The notes beneath the pieces are model-generated. The model saw nothing but the letters and a program-made list of their open reading frames with translations. It was not told the DNA's origin and did no database searches. The translations under genes were made by a program, and so were the position numbers. Below are positions 1 to 9,720 of a stretch of DNA of 64,000 bases, in pieces. Position 1 is the stretch's first letter, and the number at the start of each line of letters is the position of its first letter. Source of the DNA: Mucor racemosus (lineage: Eukaryota; Mucoromycota; Mucoromycetes; Mucorales; Mucoraceae); NCBI GenBank assembly GCA_027405735.1, contig JAPEHQ010000001.1:4712001-4776000 (forward strand), written 5' to 3'.

Positions 1-176
1 TTGCCGCTTCCAAGAACCAAAAGGATGAGATTACCTTGACTGGTAACTCTCTCGAGAACGTCTCTCAATCTGCTGCTGATATCCAACAATCTTGTCTCGT
101 CAAGAACAAGGATATCCGTAAGTTCTTGGATGGTATCTACGTTTCCGAACGTAATGTCATGGAAGAATCTGCTTAA
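1..176 (+). CDS. RPL9: 60S ribosomal protein L9 (uL6), C-terminal end only
   Basis: Partial gene cut by the window edge. The codons from position 3 run open for 57 residues to a TAA at 174-176. The translated tail contains [20 protein letters not shown] followed by [17 protein letters not shown], the strongly conserved C-terminus of eukaryotic RPL9. RPL9 is a large-subunit protein of the cytoplasmic ribosome, near the base of the P-stalk. C-rich codon choice (ACC, TCC, GTC, CTC) is typical of a highly expressed ribosomal protein gene and differs from the AT-rich DNA downstream. The start and any introns lie upstream of the window. Confidence 0.93.
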   Translation, partial: AASKNQKDEITLTGNSLENVSQSAADIQQSCLVKNKDIRKFLDGIYVSERNVMEESA

Positions 177-841
177 ATTCTTTAATTGCGTTATATTTCT
201 TAATTAATAAAAAGGGAAAACATTCTTTTATTGTTGATTATTACACATTATTTATTATGTTATTGGGTTATTAGTTATTTGAAAGTGTGGACACAATGCA
301 AAGTAACTTGTATTCATCTTTTCGATCTTTGTAGGTGGCATTTCATTTGCAACAAGCCAAGGTGGAATCAAAAATCGTTGAGCAGCAGCATCAGCAGGAA
401 TTTTTAAACTCCGATAGCAAGATTTGGTTTCTTCAAAGGGTTTTGGAATGTATACAAACTATGATTATGAACCTATTTTTACTTTTTCATAAAAGTACAA
501 CCTATGGAATACTCGTACATATTTTTTGTTTCATACTGAAAGAACAAACTTATTATGTATGTTATATTAATACGAATGAACACCTTCACTCAAAGTTAGT
601 GACGAATCCTCGAAACAAAAATTGAATAACCATATTTGAGATACCATAGATACTCACTTTATTTTTTATTAGTAGAAATTCGTTGAGAAGTGCATACGAA
701 AATCCTTTTAAAGCTAATAAAAACGAAAGACTGGCTGCTGCTCTGGAGACATAAAATGCGATTTCACCTCCCCACTTTTTTTCACTTCTGATACTTGGAG
801 CCCACACGATTGAAGAAAATTTAAGCAGAATATTAAGCACG
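177..841. other. Intergenic DNA after RPL9, no supported gene
   Basis: This holds the RPL9 3' UTR (AATAAA-like signal near 207) and then AT-rich sequence. Two open frames of 84-96 codons exist (335-625 +, 586-840 -). At least the first starts with GTG rather than ATG, and they overlap or lie on opposite strands with no domain signal, so I do not call them genes. The stretch ends where the outer inverted-repeat arm begins. Confidence 0.6.
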
Positions 842-1247
842 ATTTCAATGTTTAAGTGCTAGAGTTTCAAATGAGTTCACAATACACTGTGAAGGTTACA
901 TATCTCGGTTTTGATGCCTCTGCTGACCTGGGGTATTTGCGATTTGACAAGTTGTATCTGTTATAAATGTTTAATTCTATAAATCAGATATATGAAAACA
1001 GGAATGAGTACTAATAATAAAGCTTTGGCTTGAAAACCGTTACTTGTAAACTAGGCTTAGTAACAGAAATATTGTTAGATCTACTTGCTGTATAATATAT
1101 CAGAATGATAAATTGCATGCAAACGACATAAAATGAGCGATGTATTGGAAGTACTAGAGTAGCCTTTATTGCTATGATGTACTGAGATTAAGCCTTTGCC
1201 ATTGAATTTGGAGTTGAACAGCTACACTCTATAATTAATGGACTTTA

Positions 1248-1391
1248 CACTATGAAGAAAAAAATCTCTTAATTCTCTTAATTGTGCCATATCAAGACGA
1301 AATTCAAAAAAAAAAATAAGCAGTGGAAATTTTCTTACTTTCCTTAATATGGCACAATTAAGGGAATTAAGAAATTTTTTTCTTCATAGTG
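1248..1391. mobile_element. CACTA-like MITE, left copy
   Basis: A 144-bp non-coding element. It begins CACTATGAAG and ends with the reverse complement CTTCATAGTG; the inverted repeats extend imperfectly over about 45 bp on each side. It is flanked by the 3-bp direct repeat TTA (1245-1247 and 1392-1394). CACTA ends plus a 3-bp duplication are the hallmark of the CACTA (En/Spm, CMC) superfamily. No transposase is present, so any movement would need an element elsewhere. Confidence 0.7.
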
Positions 1392-1519
1392 TTATTAACT
1401 TGCTCTTATATATACTATATACTCAATAAGTTAAGATGGATTTTGATATTTCTTTTGTAGGTGTATCTTTTGCTCGAGCAAAATTTGAATTTCAAAAAAT
1501 TGAATTTTCATAGTTTTCA

Positions 1520-2477
1520 ATTTTTCAAAATCGGAGCGTGCCCTTTTTTCTATAACTAACCTCATACTAAACGCTTTTTAGGATATACCTTAGATGCTGC
1601 TAAACAAATATAAATTGAGTGCATTATAATATCTATTCCTAAATTTATTTTATATCTCTCGAAAGACTCAAAAACAGGTAAAACCTTCTGCTTTTCCCTT
1701 GAAAAATGGGTCTAACTTTTCATCTCTGTTCTACTTTTTTTTTACTAAATGACACAAAACCAAAATTATATGTCAATGTACCCGAGATGTTCAACTTTAA
1801 TCTAAAAATGCATATCCAAAAATATCCTATTTCTAGCAGTTGGTATAACATTTTTAGTATTAATGTTTCAGATTTTTACAGGTATTTCACTGCTAAAGAC
1901 TAAAAACCCCGTTTGGCTCTTGGTGCAGCCCTTTAATTAGTCGATTTCTTTCCCCTCTTTCATAGTATAATCATTATAGCGACCTTGTTTACAGTAGGCC
2001 CACTTGTGGAGACCTCTCAATCTCTTTACCATGGTTTACGTTGTGCTACATGAAACTTTATTGTAGGAGGTTCATGTATATTAAGTCTTCACATTAAATA
2101 ATAATAAATAAAGTATATCCACTACGTTCTACCCTAAAAAAAAAATAAAAACTAAAAACTTTGTACCTTAATATCTCTGAAAACAATTAAGCTATACTGA
2201 CACTTTCTAATAATAAAACGTACTTGTTTTGAAGTGCTCTATAACATATTTTATTATAAAAAAATTCTGAGCACTTTTTTTTTATTACTTTTTTTTGACA
2301 TTTTTGTAGTAGATTACGAAATATTCGTTATATTGAGTAGCATTTTTTTTTTACATTCATAACATTGAGCTCGTTGAGCTCTACTGGATCCAATTTAGTT
2401 CTTTTTAAAATGTTGATTTTCCGTGGAGATATCCTCAAAAGAATTAGTGTCATATTTTGCTTCAGTTTTCCCTTGTA
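1520..2477 (+). repeat. X-family repeat, copy A (interrupted and truncated)
   Basis: Matches the X copies at 13375-14590, 21336-22515 and 61060-62125. This copy is broken by the 243-bp insertion at 1908-2150 and ends abruptly at 2477 inside the conserved part. The small frame kept open in the other three copies is shifted here and contributes the C-terminus of the ORF at 2395-2874. Confidence 0.75.
1908..2150 (+). mobile_element. Short retroposon (SINE-like or processed 3' UTR copy)
   Basis: A 243-bp insertion present in the left arm and absent at the matching site of the right arm (near 14190). It is flanked by the 9-bp duplication ACTAAAAAC (1899-1907 and 2151-2159) and ends in an A-rich tail of about 18 bp. 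Target duplication plus A-tail indicates LINE-mediated retroposition. The 5' end has a weak box-A-like TGGCTCTTGG, but I see no convincing box B, so a copied mRNA 3' end is an equal possibility. Confidence 0.75.
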
Positions 2478-2874
2478 TTCGAATGTCATCTTTTCTAAGA
2501 GCAAAATTTAAATCTTGAGTTCCCCTTTTCTTTTTCGTAAACTCTTTAAATCGCTCTTGCATTCTTTTTTGAATAATTTTTCTTGAAGAAATGGCTTTCT
2601 TAGGAAGAGGAGAAGGAGGAGGGGAAGGAGCATGATGCAAACGGTTTACAGTAGAATACCCAACAAGGGCAGCCTTTTCTTTTTCACGTTCTATCAACTG
2701 CTTTCGTAACCTTAAAATGCTACTCTTGCTGACTCTTTCTTTTTTAACCTTTTCGAACGGTGGCCTTTTGCCTTTTGCTTTTAATTTTAGCGCCATTGTT
2801 TTGTTAGATAAAAAGAAAAGAAAGTTTATTGTAACAAAGCATTTTTCGCTGTTTTTATATTGTAACCCCTCCAT
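2395..2874 (-). CDS. Lysine-rich hypothetical ORF fused to repeat sequence
   Basis: A 159-codon ATG ORF with a second ATG at residue 27 (MALKLKAKGKRPPF). The middle is basic and charged (KKERVSKSSILRLRKQLIER), then a proline patch (PSPPPSPLPKK) and another basic helix-like stretch. I do not recognise it. The last roughly 28 residues lie inside the X repeat, so the natural 3' end appears lost and replaced. It is more likely a gene fragment stranded in, or carried by, the repeat than an intact host gene. Confidence 0.3.
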   Translation of the reverse strand: MEGLQYKNSEKCFVTINFLFFLSNKTMALKLKAKGKRPPFEKVKKERVSKSSILRLRKQLIEREKEKAALVGYSTVNRLHHAPSPPPSPLPKKAISSRKIIQKRMQERFKEFTKKKRGTQDLNFALRKDDIRIQGKTEAKYDTNSFEDISTENQHFKKN

Positions 2875-2905
2875 AATGCTGTACAGAAACTAAAACTCAA
2901 AGTCA

Positions 2906-3290
2906 TATCAAAAGATACTATTATAAAAAATACTCTGCTTAAAGGTATATTTTATTAATTCATTGATGCTTTCTATTTATATGCTTTCTAAATAATTATA
3001 CGATTATCAACATAATCATATAATATGAAACAGAGAGAGATTATACAGGATGGAATATGTAAGATTGAGGTAATTGGAAAATTGGTATGTACCTGATTTA
3101 GATGTTAGCGATTATGGCTGTGTTTGTTGATATTTGTTATTAATGCTGACGGTTCGGCATAACATTTAGTATTAGCTAATAAATGGCATCTCATGTTGAA
3201 TTTCAATGATTGACATTGGATTTTAATAGATGTTCCTGAATTTATAATTGCTAAATTTTTGACATATACTTCAAACCCCGATACCCTAGC
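2906..3290 (-). mobile_element. LTR-H family copy (diverged)
   Basis: Similar over about 350 bp to the solo LTR at 54687-55050, starting with the shared TATCAAAAGATAC. The far end has diverged and I could not see a clean 5-bp target duplication. Confidence 0.5.
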
Positions 3291-3360
3291 TAAACAATAT
3301 CAGCAGTTTCATCTAGGGGGGTTGTTTGTGAAACTTAACTGTATAGCCTCTCCCCTTTCT

Positions 3361-3885
3361 ATTTAACGGCATCAGATATTCTAAAAAGGTAATGTTTCCC
3401 CTTTGCGTAAAGGTTAATTCTGAATTCAATAATTCCTAATTCCTAATTTCGAATTATCAAATATACTAATGCTTCACAAGAAAATGCGACTTACTCGTCA
3501 TATTTTCGTGGTATCATTATAAATAAAAGCTTTAAAGTGTAAAATACTTTTCTATCTGTATACTGCTTACTATTTGAAGAATTGGATGTTTGAATAATAC
3601 ATTAAATACGTAATATTATGGATGTTTACTACGCTAAAAATGCATAATTTTGACAGTTTCTTTTTTCACTGATCCTTTTAACAAATGTACATTCAAATTT
3701 GTTATTATAAATGATATGAGTTTATATGCATGCAAAAAAGCGTCTAGATGCTCTATTAGTGTTAAATAATCATCATATCAAGACGACATAAAACTTCAGA
3801 ATTCAGAATTTAATAATTCGGAATTTCCTTTTCACGGAAAGGGAAAATATCTATTTCTTGGACTGTTTTCTCTTTTATTTAACGG
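3361..3885. repeat. Possible inverted-repeat element with 9-bp flanking repeats
   Basis: ATTTAACGG occurs at 3361-3369 and 3877-3885. Just inside, the two sides carry imperfect inverted sequence (GCGTAAAGG...TTCTGAATTC versus GAATTCAG...CCTTTTCACGG). A 9-bp duplication would suit a Mutator-like element. However, the extreme ends do not match, and the direct repeat may extend outward, so this is weak. Confidence 0.3.
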
Positions 3886-3913
3886 TGATATATATCAGTA
3901 TGCGGTGATATAC

Positions 3914-6541
3914 CCAGCCCAGATGAGCAGAACAATGAGATCAGGGTTTTTTAGTCAATTTACTAAAGTATATCAATCATTATATAAGTAGTGTTTAATA
4001 TACACAATGAATAACTAGAGAATAAAGTTAAAACTAGATATATTTATTGACTATATTGTAGGTGAAAAAGATAATGAATCCGTCTCGAAAGACATCAGAA
4101 TTCAGGGCATTTATATGTTTTGTAAGCGCAGATATAGAGTCTACAATATAGAGTATATGAATGAATGATTTCATAACCTTGAGAAAATAGTTGATTACCA
4201 CATGATGATATTATAATAGATTAGCCAGAGCAAGTTTAGTAGGATACGACCAAGTTATGTATATAGAATAATATTCATGTTTGATTAACTTTAGACAGTG
4301 AATGTTTATACAAATGGAATAGCTGAATTCCATTTCCAGGAACGAATTCATGATTGGCTCAGCTTCAGGATCTCAGGCTACACCATTTCATTATAGACTA
4401 AATGCAACATAAACATAACTGAATGAAATAAAATTGCAATACATCATTATAACCTTATACTCATCATTCTATGCTAAGACGGATATCTTATCTTATATGA
4501 AGTTAGTATGTATCTTAAGAGAAAGCATAAATATAATGTTGCTTTTTCATGCAAAATGGAACAGTTGCCTTCTTGATAATGTTTATTATATTTAATAATC
4601 ATTTTAATTCATAAAGAAAGTTATAAAAATATGAAATCTGAAGATATACAAAAAAAAATAGGATATATATAGAAAATTAAAAAGATGTGAAAATTATAGA
4701 TATCCGTCTAAGAATCATGTCTAAATAACCCTTTGAGCACTTCTATTAGTAATACTGTACATGTACCCAGTCTAGTCTATGTCCTAAACAATTAGGAACA
4801 AAGGCAATTTGTGTCGTATATTTTTAGGTTTGATAAATAATACTTGAAAAAGAATGCAATTAAAAGAAAATGAGTAATGAATCAGTTCTTCCACTGTATA
4901 ATAAAAACAGGATTGAGAGTTACATGTAGATAACGGCCATGTCCAATACCAATACAATAAAATAAAGACTACAAGTAGTGATTATACCACGGAGAACGTA
5001 GGGTATTTATTATGAAGTTAAAAAAGGAAGCCAAAAACCATTAGGTTCTGGATTCTAAAAGTATTATTTATACCGTTTCAATTCCATTAGGATGACAGGC
5101 TCAATATGGGATTGAAATGAGATTTAACATTTTGGAACATTTCGTGAGTTTGTAGCCAGTTCTAGCTTTTCGCTGAGTAGATACACATATCATTGCCTTC
5201 GATTTGATCTAGTAATCAACAAGAAATAATACGTCAAATAATACAGTAGTAAATAATGATACTTGATCTTGGAATGCGGTTAAATAAAAGTATCAGTCTA
5301 TTATATAGCGACTGCTGCTACCTATATTAAAAAGCTTAGTCCCGTATGTGAGCATGCATATTCAGATAAAAGAAAAGAATACGAGCTTGATAGTCTGATA
5401 TGCCTTATCAAACGGTAAATACAGTATATCTTTGGAATAATATGAAAACAACAAAAAGAGAGAAACAACACACGTAGAAAAGGATTTTCAAGGCTTTAAA
5501 TTATTTAGTACAATTAAAACCCTGTTAAATTGCACATTTCAGCCAATGTAAAGGCAGTATTACAGCGCATGAATTATAAACTAATATATAAAATAGGCAA
5601 TATATGTTATCAAAGAAGCATATATTTTTCTACTACCAGAAAAACCGTCAGTCATATCATATATTCATTAAAAAATTACAAAAGCGATCCCGTAGAGCGA
5701 CGCCGTAATTGAGCATAGCAAGATCGAACGACTAAGTCTCTTAGATTATGGTATATATCCAAGGTTTAAATAAAAATGCGTTTTTTTTTTAACTTTTCTT
5801 ATATTTAACCACGTACGGTCTGAAAATTCAGACTTTGTAGCGGACATTTTTGGGCCTCATTTTATCCTTACCAACACTCATGATTTTGATCCAAAAAAAG
5901 AAAAATCAAATTTTGATACCAAAATCAACGTTTAAATATACAACATTGTGGGAGCAAATTGTAGCTATAACTAATACACATTTGATAAAAGCTTAATATT
6001 AAATGTTAAGTAATGAAACTTTGTACTTTTGTCCCAAAAACGGTTTTTTGGTTAAAGAATTTTCATGTAATATTTTGCAATAAAAATGTTTGTTATTTTT
6101 TATTGAGTAGATAGAGCACTAAATTCTGTATATGTGTATATTTTTTGTTTTTATAATTGGTAGTAAATTCACTCTAGATTTGCAAAATCAGAAAAAAAAA
6201 TTTAAAAAATGTCGAAATTGATGATCTGGACAAGAATAATTTTCTAAATTAATATTCCGCTTTTAAGCCTTGCAAGTCTTAAAAATAAGAGATTTTATAA
6301 TACTTGAGAACTTTTTCAAGGATCTACGATGCTGTACCCACTTGGTTCAAGCTTATTACTGTAAATATTTGTACATGATAATATTGTGTGGTAGTTTATT
6401 TGATGATAATATAGTCTTACTTTATAATTATTGCGCTAGAGGTAGCCTACATTAAATCTTAGTCTTACCCCTCCTCAAATATCATAAACATAAACATGGC
6501 CATCATCACTGACTGGAACCTAAGCTATTGCCACCTTTTTA
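3914..6541 (+). repeat. Inner inverted-repeat arm, left (no mismatch seen)
   Basis: Reverse complement of 9650-12277, with paired positions summing to 16191. I found no substitution where I compared blocks along it; similarity breaks down just past 6541. It includes an LTR-A, an R1 core and part of the dynein-like fragment. Confidence 0.92.
4812..5129 (+). mobile_element. LTR-A (318 bp), R1-flanking copy
   Basis: Starts TGTCGTATATTTTTAGG and ends GATTTAACA. The first 100 bp are shared with LTR-B; the rest is specific to LTR-A. Other copies are at 11062-11379, 60471-60780 and, shorter, at 8256-8489 and 52128-52362. It is not flanked by a target duplication here, as expected for an LTR still joined to internal sequence. 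Confidence 0.6.
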
Positions 6542-6716
6542 CCCTATTTGTTCCAAACCAATTTATTCAATAATGCTTTACCAGAACCAACTTAAGTACT
6601 TACAAATGGTTTCTCGGTATTTGCATTTGAATTCCATACATTAAACTGACTGGCTTTATCGACAGTAGTATCAAAAAACGTATCATCAGATCATCTGCCC
6701 GTCCTATGATAAATGT
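5130..6716 (-). mobile_element. R1 internal region, copy a (deleted form)
   Basis: About 1.6 kb lying between LTR-A and an LTR-B start at 6717. It contains the conserved 60-codon frame (5530-5712 +) and the dynein-like fragment near the right end. Compared with the complete 2.7-kb internal regions of copies d and f, it lacks the transmembrane-like frame, the motif cluster and the paired GC-rich boxes. Confidence 0.65.
6470..6695 (-). pseudogene. Dynein intermediate chain-like exon fragment, copy 1
   Basis: On the minus strand this stretch aligns with the copy at 27632-27843, which reads VDGTSQFNLWNLN, then VGSGKALNKLAW, and ends near HVYVYDIG. That order resembles the last WD40 blades of cytoplasmic dynein intermediate chain. 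This copy has extra bases and stops and cannot code. Confidence 0.6.
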
Positions 6717-6824
6717 CGATGTCGTATATTTTCAGGTTTGATAAATAATACTTATAAAAGAATACAATTAAAAGAGAATGAGTAATGAATCAGTTCTTCA
6801 ACTGTATAATAAAAACAAGATATC

Positions 6825-7172
6825 TGTTGTATCCACAGATCTGGGTGCATTCCTTGGTTAAGATTACGACACAGTTTGATATGTTAAGTTCTACATTGCT
6901 GTGTATTATGTTATGAAGCTCCATTTATACAGGAATATGGAACTAGTGTGTGTCACCTAGACTTAATTGGATATATGTATATATATAAATAGACTCATTT
7001 AAACAGGTCATATAATTAGAGAATGGGAATATAAAAGAAGATGGTTCGATCTTATAATAAAGTTCTTTAGTTTTAGTGTGCTCTTTCATTTTATAACAGT
7101 TTTCCTTTATTTTTATTAAATGATTTAGTACATATTTTAGCTTTGAGATTGATATTATCTCCTGGCGTAACA
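6825..7172 (+). mobile_element. Solo LTR-C in LTR-B
   Basis: A 348-bp insertion starting TGTTGTATCC and ending GCGTAACA. It interrupts LTR-B between ATATC (6820-6824) and AAATC (7173-7177); the uninterrupted site in other copies reads AAGATATCG. This is a 5-bp duplication with one later change. A related, rearranged copy lies at about 22510-23107. Confidence 0.75.
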
Positions 7173-7177
7173 AAATC

Positions 7178-7782
7178 GTTTATTTAGATATAAAAGCATG
7201 CCCTTTTATATTGATGTGACATTGAGATCCTGAGATGTAACTTAAGGCACTATTGAACCATTATTAGATTCGTTTGATAGTAATCTATGGTCTGAAATAA
7301 TGGATCCATCATAATTTAACCGTTTTTGCAGAGCTTGTGAGTTGCCTTGTTTTAATGCTGCGCTAAATGTGCTTGGATGTTGATTTGATAGCTACTTAAT
7401 TGATTAACCACTGGGATAAAATAATATGGTGCCATAATTGACGTCCAAGCGTCCTTGGTAATTACTGGATTAAACTTAGTAGTACGCTAGGAGTTTATAT
7501 GTAGTAAGCCAAATCTAAGATTATAGATGTTACTTTATCACTCATAAAATTTAAACAAATTAATCTCTTTTAAATTTGCTATTTTAGTTTACGATTGTCA
7601 GCTGTAGAAAAATTTGTTTTCAAGTATAGCTACGATCAAAACTATGGTTATTAGGTAAGATATTAGGTTATTTTTTTTGTTTCTATATCATTTGAATTTT
7701 ATTATTTTTCTGGAACATTTCGTGAGTTTGCAGCCAGTTTTAGCTTTTTATTGAGTAGATATAAATATTATTATTGCTTTCT
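7178..7782 (-). repeat. Truncated LTR-B joined to R1 internal sequence
   Basis: About 330 bp of LTR-B resumes after the LTR-C insertion, then jumps to the R1 internal part that elsewhere carries the transmembrane-like frame (about 7510-7700), and on to sequence seen near 25860. Confidence 0.5.
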
Positions 7783-8755
7783 ATAAATAATAGGCAAAAA
7801 CCTACGGTTTATCCAGAGATCTATAAATGTGTGGGAGAGCTCAGATCTATGAACATAAAAAATGATCCAAATTGTGATGCTTCGTCGACCTGTACGAAAT
7901 TGTTTTGTGGTGATACCTGGGGGCTCAAGTGTAATTTAGGTATTTAATTGTCAAATGTATCGAACCAAGATGAAGTTGGTTGATTGATGTAATGAATGTA
8001 TAAAGCAAAACTTACTTTTGAATGAAAGTACTAATTATTCTGATTAACATTAATATGCTCAAAAGCATAGTTAAGTACACTCATTGCTACCAGATCGCAT
8101 AATTTGATATGCAGAAAATCTTGAAGTATCCATTTTTTTTTGGCAGTGCTGCAAGTTATCGTTCAATATGATTGAATATTAATGAATTAGAGAAGATACA
8201 ACTGGTAAAAAAATTGATTCCCAATGTACATCAAGGTCAAGATTGATAAAAGGTGTGTAGGTTTTTGCCTATTATTTACGTCAAATCTCATTTCAATTCC
8301 ATATTGGGCCTGACATCCAAATGGAATTGAAACGGTATAAAAAATAATAATTTTAGAATCCAGGACCTAATGGCTTCTGGCTTCCTTTTTTAACTTCATA
8401 ATAAATACCTTACGTTCTCCGTGATATAATCACCTGTAGTCTTTATTTTATTTGTATTAGAAATAATCGTTATCTACATATGACTTTCAAGGTGTATGTA
8501 TTCATTATGTAGTAGAAATCGCAGCATTTTGATGGATAGAAATTACAGGACCAAGATGTTGTATTTGCCTCAGGATTTTTAAAAGGGTTTAAAAGCATAT
8601 TTTATCAACAAACTTACTTAGATATTAAATACTCGCCATATTATGCTATTAGTATCATCTTGCTTTTTATTTGATTGCTGTAGTATTAAAAATCAAGCTT
8701 TTCATAGCTTATAACAATGACAACGGGATGTTTCTAATTTTAGATTGACATTATC
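7783..8755 (+). repeat. R2 block: repeat sequence upstream of the dynein-like fragment
   Basis: Related to 27846-28230 (inverted) and 51541-52540 (inverted). It carries the solo LTR at 8256-8489. In the 51.6-kb copy one frame reads QDVVFPSGFLKGFKYILHQ and stays open for about 65 codons, so R2 may be a decayed coding sequence, but I do not recognise it. Confidence 0.5.
8256..8489 (-). mobile_element. Solo LTR-A variant
   Basis: A 234-bp insertion beginning TGTAGGTTTTTGCC and ending GACTTTCA, flanked by the exact 5-bp duplication AGGTG (8251-8255 and 8490-8494). The inverted R2 copy at 28000-28200 lacks it and supplies the empty site. Confidence 0.82.
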
Positions 8756-8756
8756 A

Positions 8757-8846
8757 TAAGGTGGGCTGATGATAATACATTTGATACTAACTATAGTAGA
8801 TGGAACCAGTCAATTTGGTTTATCTGATTTGAATGATAATACCGAG
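8757..8846 (+). pseudogene. Dynein-like fragment, copy 2, first part
   Basis: The fragment runs to ACCGAG, is interrupted by the 728-bp LTR-E, and resumes at 9575. It is full of frameshifts and stops. Confidence 0.5.
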
Positions 8847-9574
8847 TGCAGTAAATTACGATGTTAATTTACTAAAATAAAAAAAATAAAAAAATAAAAG
8901 CAGTAGAAATACAATTATAATCAGCTAAAGTTTTTATTACAAAAGATTTCTGAAGAGTTAAAATAATTGAAAAGTATGAGGGTATTTATAGTGATTTGGA
9001 GAACTTGGATACCATCAGACTTGAATGGATGTATGTTTAGTAATCTTCCAGTTTTGAGTACATTGTTATTGATTTGATATTTTAAGGGGTAAATTGTATA
9101 GAGCATTGACCATAAGGGATTGTATATCAAGTGTGACAATATCGACCTTTTGGGAAATGGTTGTTTTTGTTTATTTCTGTTATATCTATTTTATGTAACC
9201 TTGATTTTTAAGGGGTAATTTTTATATGCTTGAATCTTATTTATATTGATAGTGCAACTACGATATAGATGAGTAGTTGACTAAATTGATATCTTTGTTT
9301 ATTATCATTATTGATTTGGATAGAATCCTGTTTTGATATATATGTCATTTGTGTAATTGATTGCGCCGTGATCAAGGGTGCTATCATCTACACGACATGT
9401 ATGGTTCAAAAAAGGTATTTCATATTTTTAGCATGCGTTTGTTATTGTGTTCAATTGAAGCGTTTGTTTATTATCGTTGTTCACATTTCAAGTGGCATCA
9501 TATTTTATGAGCGACACTTGAAATTTAGGTTGTTTTATTTTTATCAAGCGTTTTTAGTATGTAATTCCACTGCA
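8847..9574 (-). mobile_element. Solo LTR-E, copy 1 (728 bp)
   Basis: Begins TGCAGTAAATTA, ends TAATTCCACTGCA, and is flanked by the exact duplication CCGAG (8842-8846 and 9575-9579). It splits the dynein-like fragment. The second copy at 59526-60126 is inverted and about 127 bp shorter; the missing piece lies between two TTAAGGGGTAA repeats in this copy. The roughly 12-bp inverted ends are long for an LTR. The 93-codon frame inside (9311-9592) shows no domain. Confidence 0.8.
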
Positions 9575-9720
9575 CCGAGGAATCATTTGTAAGTACTTAC
9601 GTTAATTCTTTTGGTAAAGCATTGAATAAATTGGTTCGGAACAAATAGGTAAAAAGGTGGCAATAGCTTAGGTTCCAGTCAGTGATGATGGCCATGTTTA
9701 TGTTTATGATATTTGAGGAG
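9575..9720 (+). pseudogene. Dynein-like fragment, copy 2, second part
   Basis: Continuation after LTR-E, including the GGTAAAGCATTGAATAAATT segment (GKALNK) and the HVYVYDI-encoding end. It is non-coding as it stands. Confidence 0.5.

Larger units (their letters stand above)
842..2477 (+). repeat. Outer inverted-repeat arm, left
   Basis: Reads as the reverse complement of about 13857-15258. Paired positions sum to about 16100 at the outer end. The arms differ by scattered substitutions (roughly 97% identity by eye) and by one 243-bp insertion in this arm. The arm contains a CACTA-like MITE and most of an X-family repeat. The match stops at about 2477, where a separate gene-like island begins. 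Confidence 0.9.

Noticed and set aside
1908..2150. A tRNA-derived SINE
   Set aside because: The box-A-like start is weak and the only box-B-like string is about 160 bp away, far beyond tRNA spacing; kept only as an unclassified retroposon.
5530..5712. A histone H4 fragment captured in R1
   Set aside because: Only RKTV and a YSLK-like pair match, over fewer than 15 residues; not enough to claim homology.
9311..9592. A 93-codon hydrophobic frame, also present at 59543-59788
   Set aside because: It lies inside LTR-E and its conservation simply follows from the near-identical DNA of two recent copies; no domain.
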